Shown here in pieces: positions 1 through 7,636 of a DNA stretch of 38,367 nt. Position 1 is the stretch's first letter. Each line of letters begins with the position of its first letter. The translations under genes were made by a program, and so were the position numbers. The notes under the pieces are model-generated. The model saw nothing but the letters and a program-made list of their open reading frames with translations, was not told the DNA's origin and searched no databases. The stretch comes from CAZRNB01 sp964601355 (GTDB taxonomy: Bacteria > Planctomycetota > Phycisphaerae > Sedimentisphaerales > Anaerobacaceae), in the NCBI GenBank assembly GCA_964601355.1, contig CAZRNB010000013.1, positions 1 through 38,367 on the forward strand. Reading direction: 5' to 3'.

Positions 1-167
1 ATTTGATTTAATAATTGCCGATCATCTGTGAAGAACCATCGCCATCCCTAAGGGATGACGCTGCCACCCAATGACAAATCACGTGTGGCAGCCTCAAGCG
101 CAGCTTGGGGATGGACATATTATTTCGGCAATTTACAACTATATTTGGTATTAGAAAATGGTGGGGC

Positions 168-198
168 ATCCATTCTCCGTAGTACTACGAAGGATGAA
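168..198. repeat. Palindromic repeat, copy 1 of 2
   Basis: An imperfect palindrome reading ATCCATTCTCCGTAGTAC then TACGAAGGATGAA. A nearly identical copy lies at 529-559, with one base changed near the centre (ACTACG versus ACTCCG). No protein-coding sense. Confidence 0.75.
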
Positions 199-458
199 AG
201 TCCCACCCTACTATTTATTTTTAGCATCCAGTATCGAGAATCTCCCTATGGGACACCTTAGGTGGAGCATCCCTTCGACTAGCGCTCAGGGCAGGCGAGA
301 AAAAATTTTGCTTGTTTTTTTGCCGTTTTTGGGTATAATATGCATCGAACTAATGAACTGTTCATAGTTAATAGTTCGTAGTCAATCGTAAATTAGGGGG
401 AGATTATTGCCGCTGAATTACAAATCATCGCCAATCAGCAAAATGAACAAAAAAAGGA

Positions 459-614
459 GGACAGGAAACCAGGGAATCAGGATAACAGGGTGCAGGTGAT
501 CAGGATAACAGGAAATCAGGAAAAACCGATCCATTCTCCGTAGTACTCCGAAGGATGAACCTGATGCCCTGATAAACTGATGCCCACGACCTGATCGTCT
601 GATTTTCTGATGGC
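459..614. repeat. Iterated-word long hairpin
   Basis: The left arm (459-527) repeats variants of CAGGATAACAGG and AATCAGG. The right arm (556-614) repeats the complementary CCTGAT/CTGATG words. The arms can pair in several registers. This is the typical design of the intergenic elements in this window: short words reiterated, followed by the same words inverted. Confidence 0.65.
529..559. repeat. Palindromic repeat, copy 2 of 2
   Basis: Second copy of the 31-base palindrome at 168-198, about 360 bases downstream and in the same orientation. It sits at the tip of the long iterated-word hairpin 459-614, so one palindrome is nested within another. Confidence 0.75.
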
Positions 615-816
615 CTTATTTATCGCCGGTAAGGTCAGCAGTTAATAAAAAAGAGGTCTAATCAGCCAAGAAAACGATGCGGAGTTTGGACTAAATTATG
701 CAAAACAAAGCCAATTTTCAAAAAAGTCAAATGAATGTAAATTTAATTATAACAAGGAAATATGAGAAAAATATCGCATTGTACATTTGGTGAAAACAAA
801 CCCAAACAAAGCCAAT

Positions 817-839
817 CCTTCGACTTCGCTCAGGGCAGG
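817..839. repeat. CTTCGACTTCGCTCAGG palindrome family, intergenic copy
   Basis: About 23-base element CCTTCGACTTCGCTCAGGGC. Related copies are at 272-295 and 37585-37608 (intergenic), and at 5376-5399, 7697-7720 and 14292-14314 (the last three inside coding sequences). Confidence 0.7.
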
Positions 840-1033
840 CTTTCGTGGCTCTGTTATCAATCGTCCATCATCAATCGTCCCTCGTCCATCATCTTACCGC
901 TCCCTAACGGTCGCGGCTCTGTAGGAAGAATTGCATATATTTTTTATGACCCGGATTATAATAGAAAACTGTCGCTCTTTGTTTATAATCATATAGGTTC
1001 AGACATCGATAAAATTGTGAAAGGAATGAGACT

Positions 1034-2539
1034 ATGAAAATTCGGTTTTTGCTTTGTATTTGCTTAGTTTTGGCGGCTGCCGGCCTTAGTAAGGCTGGTT
1101 CGGAAGAAACAGAATATTTTGCAGTATTTATGGACGGCAAAAAGGTCGGCCATGCCATACATAATCGCATTGAAGCTGATGGAAAAGTCACCTCATCAGA
1201 GAAGGTCAGCATGACCATAAGCAGAATCGGTGTTCCGGTGACCATCAATATGACGGAGACTTCCATCGAAACAGCCGGCGGTAAGCCTCTTGGTTTTGAG
1301 GTTATTCAGGAGCTGGGAGTAATGATTATGAATATAGCCGGGACGGTGGACCCGAACGGTACGATAAATGTTACTGCAAAGATGATGGGCAATGAGCAGA
1401 AAAGCACCTTGCAGTGGCCCAGCGGGGCGATGATGACGGAAGCTCTGGAGCAGCTTACACGAAAACAAGGCCTTAATGAAGGAACAGCTTATACCGCGCG
1501 AATATTTAGTCCGTCAATCATGCAGGCTCTTGATGCCAAAATCAGTATCGGTCCAAAGCAGACCGTTGATTTACTCGGCCGAGTAGTAAATTTAACGGAG
1601 GTTAAAACAACCTTTACTATGCCGCAGGCAGGGGAGATGGCCAGCACAAGCTATGTGGACAAGGACTATAAGGTACAAAAGAGCATTATTCCGATAGTCG
1701 GCATGCAGGTGGAGATGATTGCCTGCCCCAAGGAGTTTGCATTAGGGCAAAATGACGTGTTTGAGGTGATTGATAAGCTGCTCTTGGCAAGTCCGCAGCC
1801 GTTGGGCGACGTCAATTCAGCGAAGTCGATTGTTTATATTTTAAGCCCCGTTAAAGAGGCAAACAATTTGACGATTCCGTCAGGTGATAATCAAAAAGTG
1901 CAGCGGCTGGAAAACGGCAAGATAATGGTAACCGTTGAGCCGGTCACTGCACCTGCCGGGGCAGCTTTTCCTTACAGAGGCAAAGATGAGAAAATCCTCG
2001 ATGCGACTAAGCCCACCAGGTTTCTGCAGAGTGACAACGAGAAGATAATCGACCTTGCCCGCCGTGCCGTTGGCGATACGAAAAACACTGCTGAAGCTAT
2101 AAAAAGGATTGAGGTCTTTGTGGCCGATTATATCGAGTATAAGAATCTTTCGATCGGTTATGCTTCAGCGCTGGAGGTTGCAGATAGCAAACAAGGCGAC
2201 TGCACCGAGCACGCGGTGCTTGCGGCAGCTTTGTGCCGAGCCGTGGGGATACCGGCTCAGGTGGTGACAGGTATTGCTTATGTGAAGGAATTTGCCAATG
2301 TGAAGGATACCTTCGGCGGTCACGCCTGGGTACAGGCCTACGTCGGCGGAGACAGCGGCAAGTGGATTGGCCTCGATGCAGCATTTAAGGGCACCGGAAG
2401 GGGAGGCTACGACGCGGGACATATCGCCCTTGCGGTCGGCAACGGCAATCCGGAAGACTTCTTAAATATTGCTACCACATTAGGCCGCTTTAAGATTGAA
2501 ACAGCTACGGTGTACAAACAACAATTCACCCAAAAGTAA
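1034..2539 (+). CDS. Secreted transglutaminase-like domain protein
   Basis: A 501-residue exported protein with a C-terminal transglutaminase-like (papain-fold) domain. Residues 1 to about 21 form a typical signal peptide (KIR, then a hydrophobic stretch, cleavage near SKA-G), so it should act in the periplasm or at the cell surface. The catalytic triad is visible: Cys390 in GDCTEHAVL, His430 in GGHAWVQ and Asp448 in GLDAA. The upstream 300 or more residues form a beta-rich accessory region with no family I recognise. Bacterial members of this superfamily are usually proteases, amidases or cross-linking enzymes; the substrate cannot be told from sequence. The next gene follows after 34 bases with its own Shine-Dalgarno. 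The fold is confident, the reaction is not. Confidence 0.9.
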   Translation: MKIRFLLCICLVLAAAGLSKAGSEETEYFAVFMDGKKVGHAIHNRIEADGKVTSSEKVSMTISRIGVPVTINMTETSIETAGGKPLGFEVIQELGVMIMNIAGTVDPNGTINVTAKMMGNEQKSTLQWPSGAMMTEALEQLTRKQGLNEGTAYTARIFSPSIMQALDAKISIGPKQTVDLLGRVVNLTEVKTTFTMPQAGEMASTSYVDKDYKVQKSIIPIVGMQVEMIACPKEFALGQNDVFEVIDKLLLASPQPLGDVNSAKSIVYILSPVKEANNLTIPSGDNQKVQRLENGKIMVTVEPVTAPAGAAFPYRGKDEKILDATKPTRFLQSDNEKIIDLARRAVGDTKNTAEAIKRIEVFVADYIEYKNLSIGYASALEVADSKQGDCTEHAVLAAALCRAVGIPAQVVTGIAYVKEFANVKDTFGGHAWVQAYVGGDSGKWIGLDAAFKGTGRGGYDAGHIALAVGNGNPEDFLNIATTLGRFKIETATVYKQQFTQK

Positions 2540-2573
2540 ATTATATTAAAATTAAAAGTGCAGGAGAGCCAGC

Positions 2574-3356
2574 ATGGTAAATTTACGTTTTAGAGATGGG
2601 CAGACGAGCCGACGTAATTTTCTAAAGACAACCGCAGGTGTGACTATTTCTTCTATCCTGGCTTCTTCCGGCTGCACCGAGGCTATGAAAGGCTCATCTG
2701 GCCAGGCGTCTTATCAATTGACCGAGAAGAACAATTGTTTTTTGTTTCAGGGCGACTCAATTACAGACGCGGGTCGAGACAAAAAAAAGCAGAATAATCC
2801 AAATGAGCCGTCGGCGCTGGGGACTGGCTATGCGTTTCTTGCTGCTTGCCAGCTGCTGGAAAAATATTCTGGAGCCAGACCAAGAATCTTTAATCGTGGT
2901 ATTAGCGGAAATAAGGTGTATCAACTTGCCGAGCGATGGGACGAAGATTGTATTGCCCTAAAACCTGACGTTGTCAGCATTCTCGTCGGCGTCAACGATT
3001 ACTGGCATATAGTCAAACATAATTATCATGGCACTGTTGAAAAATACGAAAAAGATTATCGTGCTCTTCTTGAGCGTACTCGCCAGGCCCTGCCGGCAGT
3101 GACACTTGTAATTTGTGAGCCGTTTGTGCTTCGCTGCGGCGAGGTGGACGAGAAATGGTTCCCTGAGTTTGACCGGTATCGCTCTGCTGTGAAGAAAATT
3201 TCAACGGAGCTAAAGGCGATATTTGTTCCATTTCAGGCCGTTTTTGATGAGGCAGCTAAAAAAGCCCCGCCCAGTTATTGGGCAGCCGATGGCGTTCACC
3301 CTACTATGGCCGGCGCTTATCTGATGGCACAAGCTTGGCTAAAGGTCGTTCTATAA
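2574..3356 (+). CDS. Tat-exported SGNH/GDSL-family hydrolase
   Basis: A 260-residue SGNH hydrolase (esterase/lipase/acetyl-esterase superfamily). The N-terminus carries a twin-arginine signal (Arg13-Arg14 in SRRNFLKT) followed by a hydrophobic stretch ending in ASSGC with Cys34. It may therefore be a Tat-exported lipoprotein. All four family blocks are present: GDSIT with nucleophile Ser62, the glycine block NRGISGN, GVND with Asn141, and DGVHP with Asp239 and His242. In planctomycetes such enzymes often deacetylate polysaccharides, but the substrate is not visible here. The start is supported by AGGAGAG about 10 bases upstream. It probably shares a transcript with the transglutaminase-like gene. 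Confidence 0.9.
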   Translation: MVNLRFRDGQTSRRNFLKTTAGVTISSILASSGCTEAMKGSSGQASYQLTEKNNCFLFQGDSITDAGRDKKKQNNPNEPSALGTGYAFLAACQLLEKYSGARPRIFNRGISGNKVYQLAERWDEDCIALKPDVVSILVGVNDYWHIVKHNYHGTVEKYEKDYRALLERTRQALPAVTLVICEPFVLRCGEVDEKWFPEFDRYRSAVKKISTELKAIFVPFQAVFDEAAKKAPPSYWAADGVHPTMAGAYLMAQAWLKVVL

Positions 3357-3385
3357 TTGGGGACGGTGAGGCTGTTGAAAAGGGT

Positions 3386-3474
3386 GAGATTGCTTCGTCG
3401 CTACGCTCCTCGCAATGACACAAAGTGCGTTTTCAGGTCATTGCGAGCGATTCGAAGAATCGCGCGGCAATCTC
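3386..3474. repeat. TCATTGCGAG/GCAATCTC palindromic element
   Basis: The left half (3386-3420) reads GAGATTGCTTCGTCG through CTCGCAATGACA. The right half (3438-3474) reads TCATTGCGAGCG through GCGGCAATCTC. The two halves are inverted copies of one module. Related elements lie at 10884-10964, 19219-19318 and 37409-37491. This module is known to be widespread in unrelated bacterial genomes as an intergenic repeat. It lies in the convergent gap between the SGNH hydrolase and recJ. Confidence 0.85.
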
Positions 3475-3526
3475 AAATGTTGTTTTGGGACTTTTTCAAG
3501 GGCCCCCTGCTGTCCTTATTTAATGA

Positions 3527-5434
3527 TTACTCGAACTGGATGTCAGCCAGGACAAATTCTACGTTGCTAAAACCATTGAAGCTGTTTATCTGCGCCTGAT
3601 ATGCAACGTTGAAGAACTCGTGCTCAAGCAGTTTTTTCTCAAGTTTCCCCATCCCAAAGCCTATACAACGGATTGAGTTTATATTATCTGTGATCGCGAT
3701 CTGAAGATGGTTGCTTTTTGCGCCGACCGCTCTCGGCGGACAGGCCAGGTGCACGCCTTCAGTGGCGAAGAGCGGCGTGGGATTGCCGGGGCCGAAGGGG
3801 CCAAGCATTCGAAACTGTCCGACGACCTCTCGGCTGAACTGGCCTAACTGTGCCAGGGCATCTATGTGAAGTTTGGCGACAGTATCTTCATCATTTAAAT
3901 TCTGTTTTGCATAAGCCTCGAAATCGGCGGCGAATTGTTCAATCTTTTCGCTCTGAATGGTTACGCCCGCCGCCATTTTATGGCCGCCAAAGCTAATTAA
4001 GTGATGCCCGCACGCTCTAATTGCGCTGAGCAAACAAAAGCCCGGAATCGACCGGCCAGAGCCATGAGCCAGGGCGAAGCCTTGGACAGGATCAAGCCCG
4101 ACTCCGGCGGGTCCTGTCTTATCAGGAACATTTATCATAATAGTCGGACGATAAAAAGTCTCAGCTATTCTCGAAGCTACAATGCCTAATACGCCCACGT
4201 GCCAGCTCTCTCCTGCCAGCACAATGCTCCGCTGCTGCGGGTCGTCAAGGCCGGAGTTTGTTATCATTTCGCAGGCCTGCTCAAATATTTTTCGCTCGCA
4301 TTGCTGTCTCTGGCTGTTTTGCTGCTTGAGGTATTCGGCTATCTGCATAGAGTGGCTTAGGTTGTTGCTTGTCAGAAGCTCTACGGCTAATCGTGCATGT
4401 CCCATTCGTCCCGCTGCGTTGAGCATGGGTGCAAGTCTAAAGCCGATGTCGAAACTGTCGAGACCCTGCCCGGTTAGACCGGCGGTTTCTATCAAGGCCT
4501 GGATGCCCGGCAGTTTGCTCGCAGGCAGGGCTTTAAGTCCGAAGCTTGCCAGGACCCTATTTTCACCCCGCAGGTCCATAACGTCAGCTATAGTTCCCAG
4601 CGCTGCAAGAGCCGTTGCATTGAGCATGAATTCCCGCAGAGTCGGTTCGAGCTTAGGTCCGGCACAGAATCGATTGGCAATAGCCCATGCCAGTTTATAC
4701 GCAACCATTGAGCCGGAAGAGTCCTGGTTGGGATAAGATTGCTCCAGCGCCGGATGTACAATTGCAGCAGCTTTGGGCAGTGCTACACTCAAGTCTTCCA
4801 CTTTGCATTTTGAATCTTGCATTTTTGAGTAATTCTCACCCGTCGCCGTGCCGGCGACGGCTAAACTTGGGTTTTGGGACATCGGCTGATGATGGTCGGT
4901 TATTATCAGATCAAGGCCTAATTGCCCGGCTAACTCGGCTTCGTCATGCGCAGAAATGCCGCAGTCAATGGTTACTATGAGCTTGCAGCCGGCTTTAGCC
5001 AGCGAGCGGATAGCTTCGGCATTTAGGCCGTAGCCTTCCTCGACGCGGTGAGGAATATAATAGTCAACATTGGCGCCGAGCAGTTTCAAGACCTGCAAAA
5101 GAATTGAGACGCCTGTAATGCCGTCCACGTCGTAGTCGCCGTAGAGGGTGATTTTCTCTTTGTTTTCGATAGCCTGTTTTAAGCGACAAACCGCTGCTTC
5201 GATTCCCGGCATACGTTCCGGGCTGACAAGCTCGGTTAGTTTAGGTCTTAAAAAGATAGCACCGGCTCGCGTGTCGGTCACTGTACGATTGATCAGGACC
5301 TGTGCCAGGAGAGGCGATATATTTAAGGATTTGGCAAGATGAATGGAACGGTCGTCCGATGGATGGATAACCCATTCCCTCGACTTCGCTCGGGACAGGT
5401 TCTTATTTTGCGTCCGTGCTGAAAGCATTCTCAC
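3527..5434 (-). CDS. recJ: Single-stranded-DNA-specific exonuclease RecJ
   Basis: 635 residues; a 5'-3' single-strand exonuclease of recombinational and mismatch repair, of the DHH phosphoesterase superfamily. Motifs are in order: YGDYDVDG (98-105), VTIDCG (near 155-160), DHH (180-182), LNAAGRMGHAR (338-348) and GGHKMAAG (483-490, DHHA1). It is longer than the usual 565-580 residues, and the surplus fits three repeat-derived segments. Residues 12-20 come from 5376-5399, residues about 192-213 come from 4795-4861 just after the DHH motif, and residues about 440-455 come from 4070-4116. All keep the frame. A possible minus-strand promoter lies at 5549-5578. Its neighbours are convergent or divergent, so it is probably monocistronic. 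Confidence 0.95.
   Translation of the reverse strand: MRMLSARTQNKNLSRAKSREWVIHPSDDRSIHLAKSLNISPLLAQVLINRTVTDTRAGAIFLRPKLTELVSPERMPGIEAAVCRLKQAIENKEKITLYGDYDVDGITGVSILLQVLKLLGANVDYYIPHRVEEGYGLNAEAIRSLAKAGCKLIVTIDCGISAHDEAELAGQLGLDLIITDHHQPMSQNPSLAVAGTATGENYSKMQDSKCKVEDLSVALPKAAAIVHPALEQSYPNQDSSGSMVAYKLAWAIANRFCAGPKLEPTLREFMLNATALAALGTIADVMDLRGENRVLASFGLKALPASKLPGIQALIETAGLTGQGLDSFDIGFRLAPMLNAAGRMGHARLAVELLTSNNLSHSMQIAEYLKQQNSQRQQCERKIFEQACEMITNSGLDDPQQRSIVLAGESWHVGVLGIVASRIAETFYRPTIMINVPDKTGPAGVGLDPVQGFALAHGSGRSIPGFCLLSAIRACGHHLISFGGHKMAAGVTIQSEKIEQFAADFEAYAKQNLNDEDTVAKLHIDALAQLGQFSREVVGQFRMLGPFGPGNPTPLFATEGVHLACPPRAVGAKSNHLQIAITDNINSIRCIGFGMGKLEKKLLEHEFFNVAYQAQINSFNGFSNVEFVLADIQFE
4070..4116. 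repeat. Probable in-frame repeat segment in recJ
   Basis: A GC-rich palindrome-like segment (CAGGGCGAAGCC, then GGACAGG, GACTCCGGCGGGTCC) adds about 16 residues (GPAGVGLDPVQG and following) before the conserved GRSIPGF motif. RecJ normally has only a few residues here. No second copy was found in the window, so assignment to a repeat family is inferred. Confidence 0.4.
4795..4861. repeat. In-frame repeat segment in recJ
   Basis: Iterated CATTTTGAATCTTGCATTTT words followed by a GCCGTGCCGGCGACGG hairpin, encoding the low-complexity stretch ENYSKMQDSKCKVED. The words belong to the same AAAATGCAAAATG family seen between genes at 25973-26084. Typical RecJ proteins pass directly from DHH to the conserved IVNP-like segment (here IVHP). 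Confidence 0.6.
5376..5399. repeat. In-frame palindrome in recJ (CTTCGACTTCGCTCGGG family)
   Basis: TCCCTCGACTTCGCTCGGGA inside the N-terminal coding region of recJ, giving the peptide NLSRAKSRE. It is the same word as the intergenic copies at 272 and 817. The N-terminus of RecJ is poorly conserved, which explains tolerance. Confidence 0.75.
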
Positions 5435-5548
5435 TTTTATACTTCGCTTTTATGCGTCAATGCAAAAATTTCTAAACCGCCGGTCTTTCTCTCGGTTTCG
5501 CTTGAGATAAGCCTGCGGACTTAAGATTTTGGTTAAGCGTATTGCAAT

Positions 5549-5578
5549 TATATACAAGATATAGTCTGCTGTTTGCAA
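5549..5578 (-). promoter_or_regulatory. Possible recJ promoter
   Basis: On the minus strand, TTGCAA (5573-5578) is followed after 18 bases by TATATA/TATAAT (-10 within 5547-5554). This would start transcription about 110 bases before recJ. It is the best sigma70-like pair in this gap but not a strong consensus. Confidence 0.35.
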
Positions 5579-5680
5579 GCATTTTTTGGCTATATCAATA
5601 TAAAGGGTTCGTATTGAATTTGCAGGTAAATTTTTAGCCTCGCTAAGTATTTGTTGATTGTAATCGGTGATTGGAGAAAG

Positions 5681-5761
5681 ATGAGAAAGATATTATTCTT
5701 TTATTCTTTCATTATTTTATTCCTGGTTAGTGTTTGTTTTGATGGTTATTCTGTAGATTGA
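5681..5761 (+). pseudogene. Signal-peptide stub, 26 codons
   Basis: A short frame (MRKILFFYSFII, then LFLVSVCFDGYSVD) looks like a complete secretory signal peptide: two positive residues, a long hydrophobic core, then a polar end. It is preceded by GGAGAA at good spacing and stops at once. No continuation is visible in the other frames downstream. It could be the remnant of a deleted exported protein, or a true small membrane peptide. The surrounding 5435-6070 gap holds nothing else gene-like. Confidence 0.3.
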
Positions 5762-5944
5762 TCAGCTTCTTCATTTATGCCATAACTTCTTTTATTTAAC
5801 AGAGTTGTGATGGTTTCTTTGTTGGTTGATTTGAGGATCACAAATCCATAAGTTTGCAAAATTTTGGATTTCAATATCGTGCTGGTCAATAAGGCTGTTG
5901 CCGAATATAAAGAATCCTGTCTTGAGCACAGCCTAAGGAAAGGT

Positions 5945-5974
5945 TTGACAGGTAGGCTGACAAGCATGTAAAAT
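5945..5974 (+). promoter_or_regulatory. Probable dnaB promoter
   Basis: Consensus TTGACA (5945-5950), an 18-base spacer and TAAAAT (5969-5974). A start near 5981 leaves a leader of about 90 bases before dnaB. That leader contains a perfect TTCGGC/GCCGAA hairpin at about 6031-6050, just upstream of the ribosome-binding site. Confidence 0.5.
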
Positions 5975-6070
5975 GCCGCGTGAAATATAACTTGTCTGGC
6001 TACGGCTTAGCCTTTGCCAGGACGAGTGAGTTCGGCTATGAATCGCCGAATTTAAGGAAGCGAAGTAGTT

Positions 6071-7564
6071 ATGGCAGTTGATCAAATCCTTTCTGAGCAA
6101 AGTCGAAAGAGAACCCGGACATTTGAATTAGCGGGTAAAATGGAGACGAAGTCCAGGGCTACGGGGAATCTGATGGTCAATCGGAAGATGCCCGAATCGC
6201 TGGCTGCTGAGGCGGCGGTGCTCGGCTCAATGATTGTCAGTCCGGTCTGTATCGGTCAGGTAGTCGAGCAAATAAACCGGCAGGCCTTTTACCGGGTCGA
6301 GCACCAGCTTGTTTTCGATGCCATTGTTGCTCTTTATGAGAAAAAAAGGCCTGAGGCGATTGATGCGGTGCTGATCCGCGATGAGCTTGAGAAACGCAAG
6401 CAGATCGAGGCTATCGGCGGCGTGGAGTACCTCAGCAAGATTATGGAAACAGTGCCTTCCGCTGCGAATGTCATGTATTACACGAGCATTGTCAAGGACA
6501 AGATGCTTCTTCGTGAGACTATTGCTGTCGCCAGTGAGATTTTAGATGATGCGTTCGACGAAAGCGGCGAGACGGACCAAAAGCTTGACGAAGCGGAACG
6601 TAAGCTTTTTGCCATCACTGATAAAAAGATCAGCAACTTTGCCGTTCCAATAAAAGATTTGGTGACTCGCGTCTATGAGCTTATCGAAAAGCGTGAGGGA
6701 AGCCACGTGACAGGTTTGGCGACCGGCTATTACGAGCTGGACGAAAAAACCTGCGGCCTGCAAAACGGCGAAATGATAATCATCGCCGGCCGGCCGAGCA
6801 TGGGCAAGACCAGTCTTGCACTGAATATAGCCGAGCACGTTGGGCTGGCAGAAAACGCTCCAATTGCCATATTCTCATTAGAGACAAGCAAACAGCAGCT
6901 CGCAGAGCGCTTCCTGTGCAGTGTCAGCACGGTTGACGCCCAGCAGGTAAGAAAGGGAATGTTAAGCACAGATGACTACCAGAAGCTGGTCGAGGCCTGT
7001 GGCACGTTATCTGAAGCGCCGATTTATATCGATGACTCGGCGGGCTTGACTCCTTTGGAGCTTCGTGCCAAGGCAAGAAGACTGAAAAGTCAGTATCAAA
7101 TACAGTGCGTAGTCGTTGATTATCTGCAGTTGATGCACCTCGGCTCGGATAGGATTGAATCGCGTCAGCAGGAGATAGCCGTCATTTCGAGATATATTAA
7201 GGCCCTGGCCAGAGAGCTAAATATTCCTGTTATGGTTCTGAGCCAGTTAAATCGCGCTCCTGAGGGCAGAGAAGGTCATCGGCCGCGGATGAGCGACCTG
7301 CGTGAAAGCGGCAGTATTGAGCAGGATGCAGACGTGGTAATGCTGCTGCACCGCGAGGATTATTATCATCGTGACACACCGGAGTATGAGCCGACCAACA
7401 CGGCGGAGCTGATTATCGCCAAGCAACGTAACGGTCCAACCGGCACCGTCCAGCTTATATTCAGAGACAAGTTTACGCGGTTTGAGAATGTTTCGCAGAT
7501 GGGCCAGCAGGCCGTTATTCGTAATCAGACGACGGCGGACGAAGAAGAAGCAGTGCCGTTTTAA
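6071..7564 (+). CDS. dnaB: Replicative DNA helicase DnaB
   Basis: 497-residue hexameric RecA-fold helicase that unwinds DNA at the replication fork. The N-terminal DnaB domain begins near residue 40 (PESLAAEAAVLGSM). The C-terminal helicase domain has Walker A GRPSMGKTS (Lys246), Walker B VVDYLQL (Asp350), and the conserved SDLRESGSIEQDADVV block with the arginine-finger region downstream. The first 40 residues are an extra polar tail, as in many DnaB proteins. AAGGAAG about 10 bases upstream supports the start. There is no intein, which is worth stating because dnaB is a common intein site. It is the only recognisable replication gene in the window. Confidence 0.97.
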   Translation: MAVDQILSEQSRKRTRTFELAGKMETKSRATGNLMVNRKMPESLAAEAAVLGSMIVSPVCIGQVVEQINRQAFYRVEHQLVFDAIVALYEKKRPEAIDAVLIRDELEKRKQIEAIGGVEYLSKIMETVPSAANVMYYTSIVKDKMLLRETIAVASEILDDAFDESGETDQKLDEAERKLFAITDKKISNFAVPIKDLVTRVYELIEKREGSHVTGLATGYYELDEKTCGLQNGEMIIIAGRPSMGKTSLALNIAEHVGLAENAPIAIFSLETSKQQLAERFLCSVSTVDAQQVRKGMLSTDDYQKLVEACGTLSEAPIYIDDSAGLTPLELRAKARRLKSQYQIQCVVVDYLQLMHLGSDRIESRQQEIAVISRYIKALARELNIPVMVLSQLNRAPEGREGHRPRMSDLRESGSIEQDADVVMLLHREDYYHRDTPEYEPTNTAELIIAKQRNGPTGTVQLIFRDKFTRFENVSQMGQQAVIRNQTTADEEEAVPF

Positions 7565-7566
7565 GA

Positions 7567-7620
7567 TGGTCAGTGGTGAGTGGTGAGTGGTTAATTAACC
7601 AATTAACCAATTAACCATAA
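7567..7620. repeat. Iterated-word palindrome GGTGAGT / TTAACCAA
   Basis: GTGGTGAGTGGTGAGTGGTT is followed by TTAACCAATTAACCAATTAA. Short words are iterated in tandem, with partial inverted pairing of GGTTAATT and AATTAACC. It fills the gap between dnaB and bamA. Confidence 0.6.
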
Positions 7621-7636
7621 TTTAATAGGATGTATA

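Larger units (their letters stand above)
1..1033. other. Gene-free, repeat-rich intergenic region
   Basis: About 1 kb without a convincing gene. It contains two copies of a 31-base palindrome (168-198 and 529-559), a long hairpin built from iterated CAGGATAA/CCTGAT-type words (459-614), one GTTCAT-family palindrome (343-388), two copies of the CTTCGACTTCGCTCAGG-type palindrome (272-295 and 817-839), and iterated TCGTCC words (857-895). Short open frames here are low-complexity readings of these repeats. A TATAAT at 957-962 could serve the gene at 1034, but the best upstream -35 (TTGCAT at 931) is 20 bases away, so no promoter is called. Confidence 0.7.

Noticed and set aside
55..367. Two short plus-strand frames
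   Set aside because: Low-complexity readings of repeat DNA with no ribosome site, no domain and mutual overlap.
762..1037. 91-codon plus-strand frame before the transglutaminase-like gene
   Set aside because: It is read through two repeat elements and overlaps the well-supported start at 1034.
904..1468. Minus-strand frames opposite the transglutaminase-like gene
   Set aside because: Shadows of a clearly coding plus-strand gene with a catalytic triad.
3357..3599. 80-codon frame after the SGNH hydrolase
   Set aside because: It translates the TCATTGCGAG palindromic element and runs antisense into recJ.
5746..5967. 73-codon minus-strand frame between recJ and dnaB
   Set aside because: No ribosome site, no recognisable motif, and it covers the dnaB -35 box. 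A faint fragment-like look is not enough to call a pseudogene.
6071..7564. Possible intein in dnaB
   Set aside because: Checked because dnaB is a frequent intein host; Walker A and the downstream helicase motifs are continuous and the length is normal.
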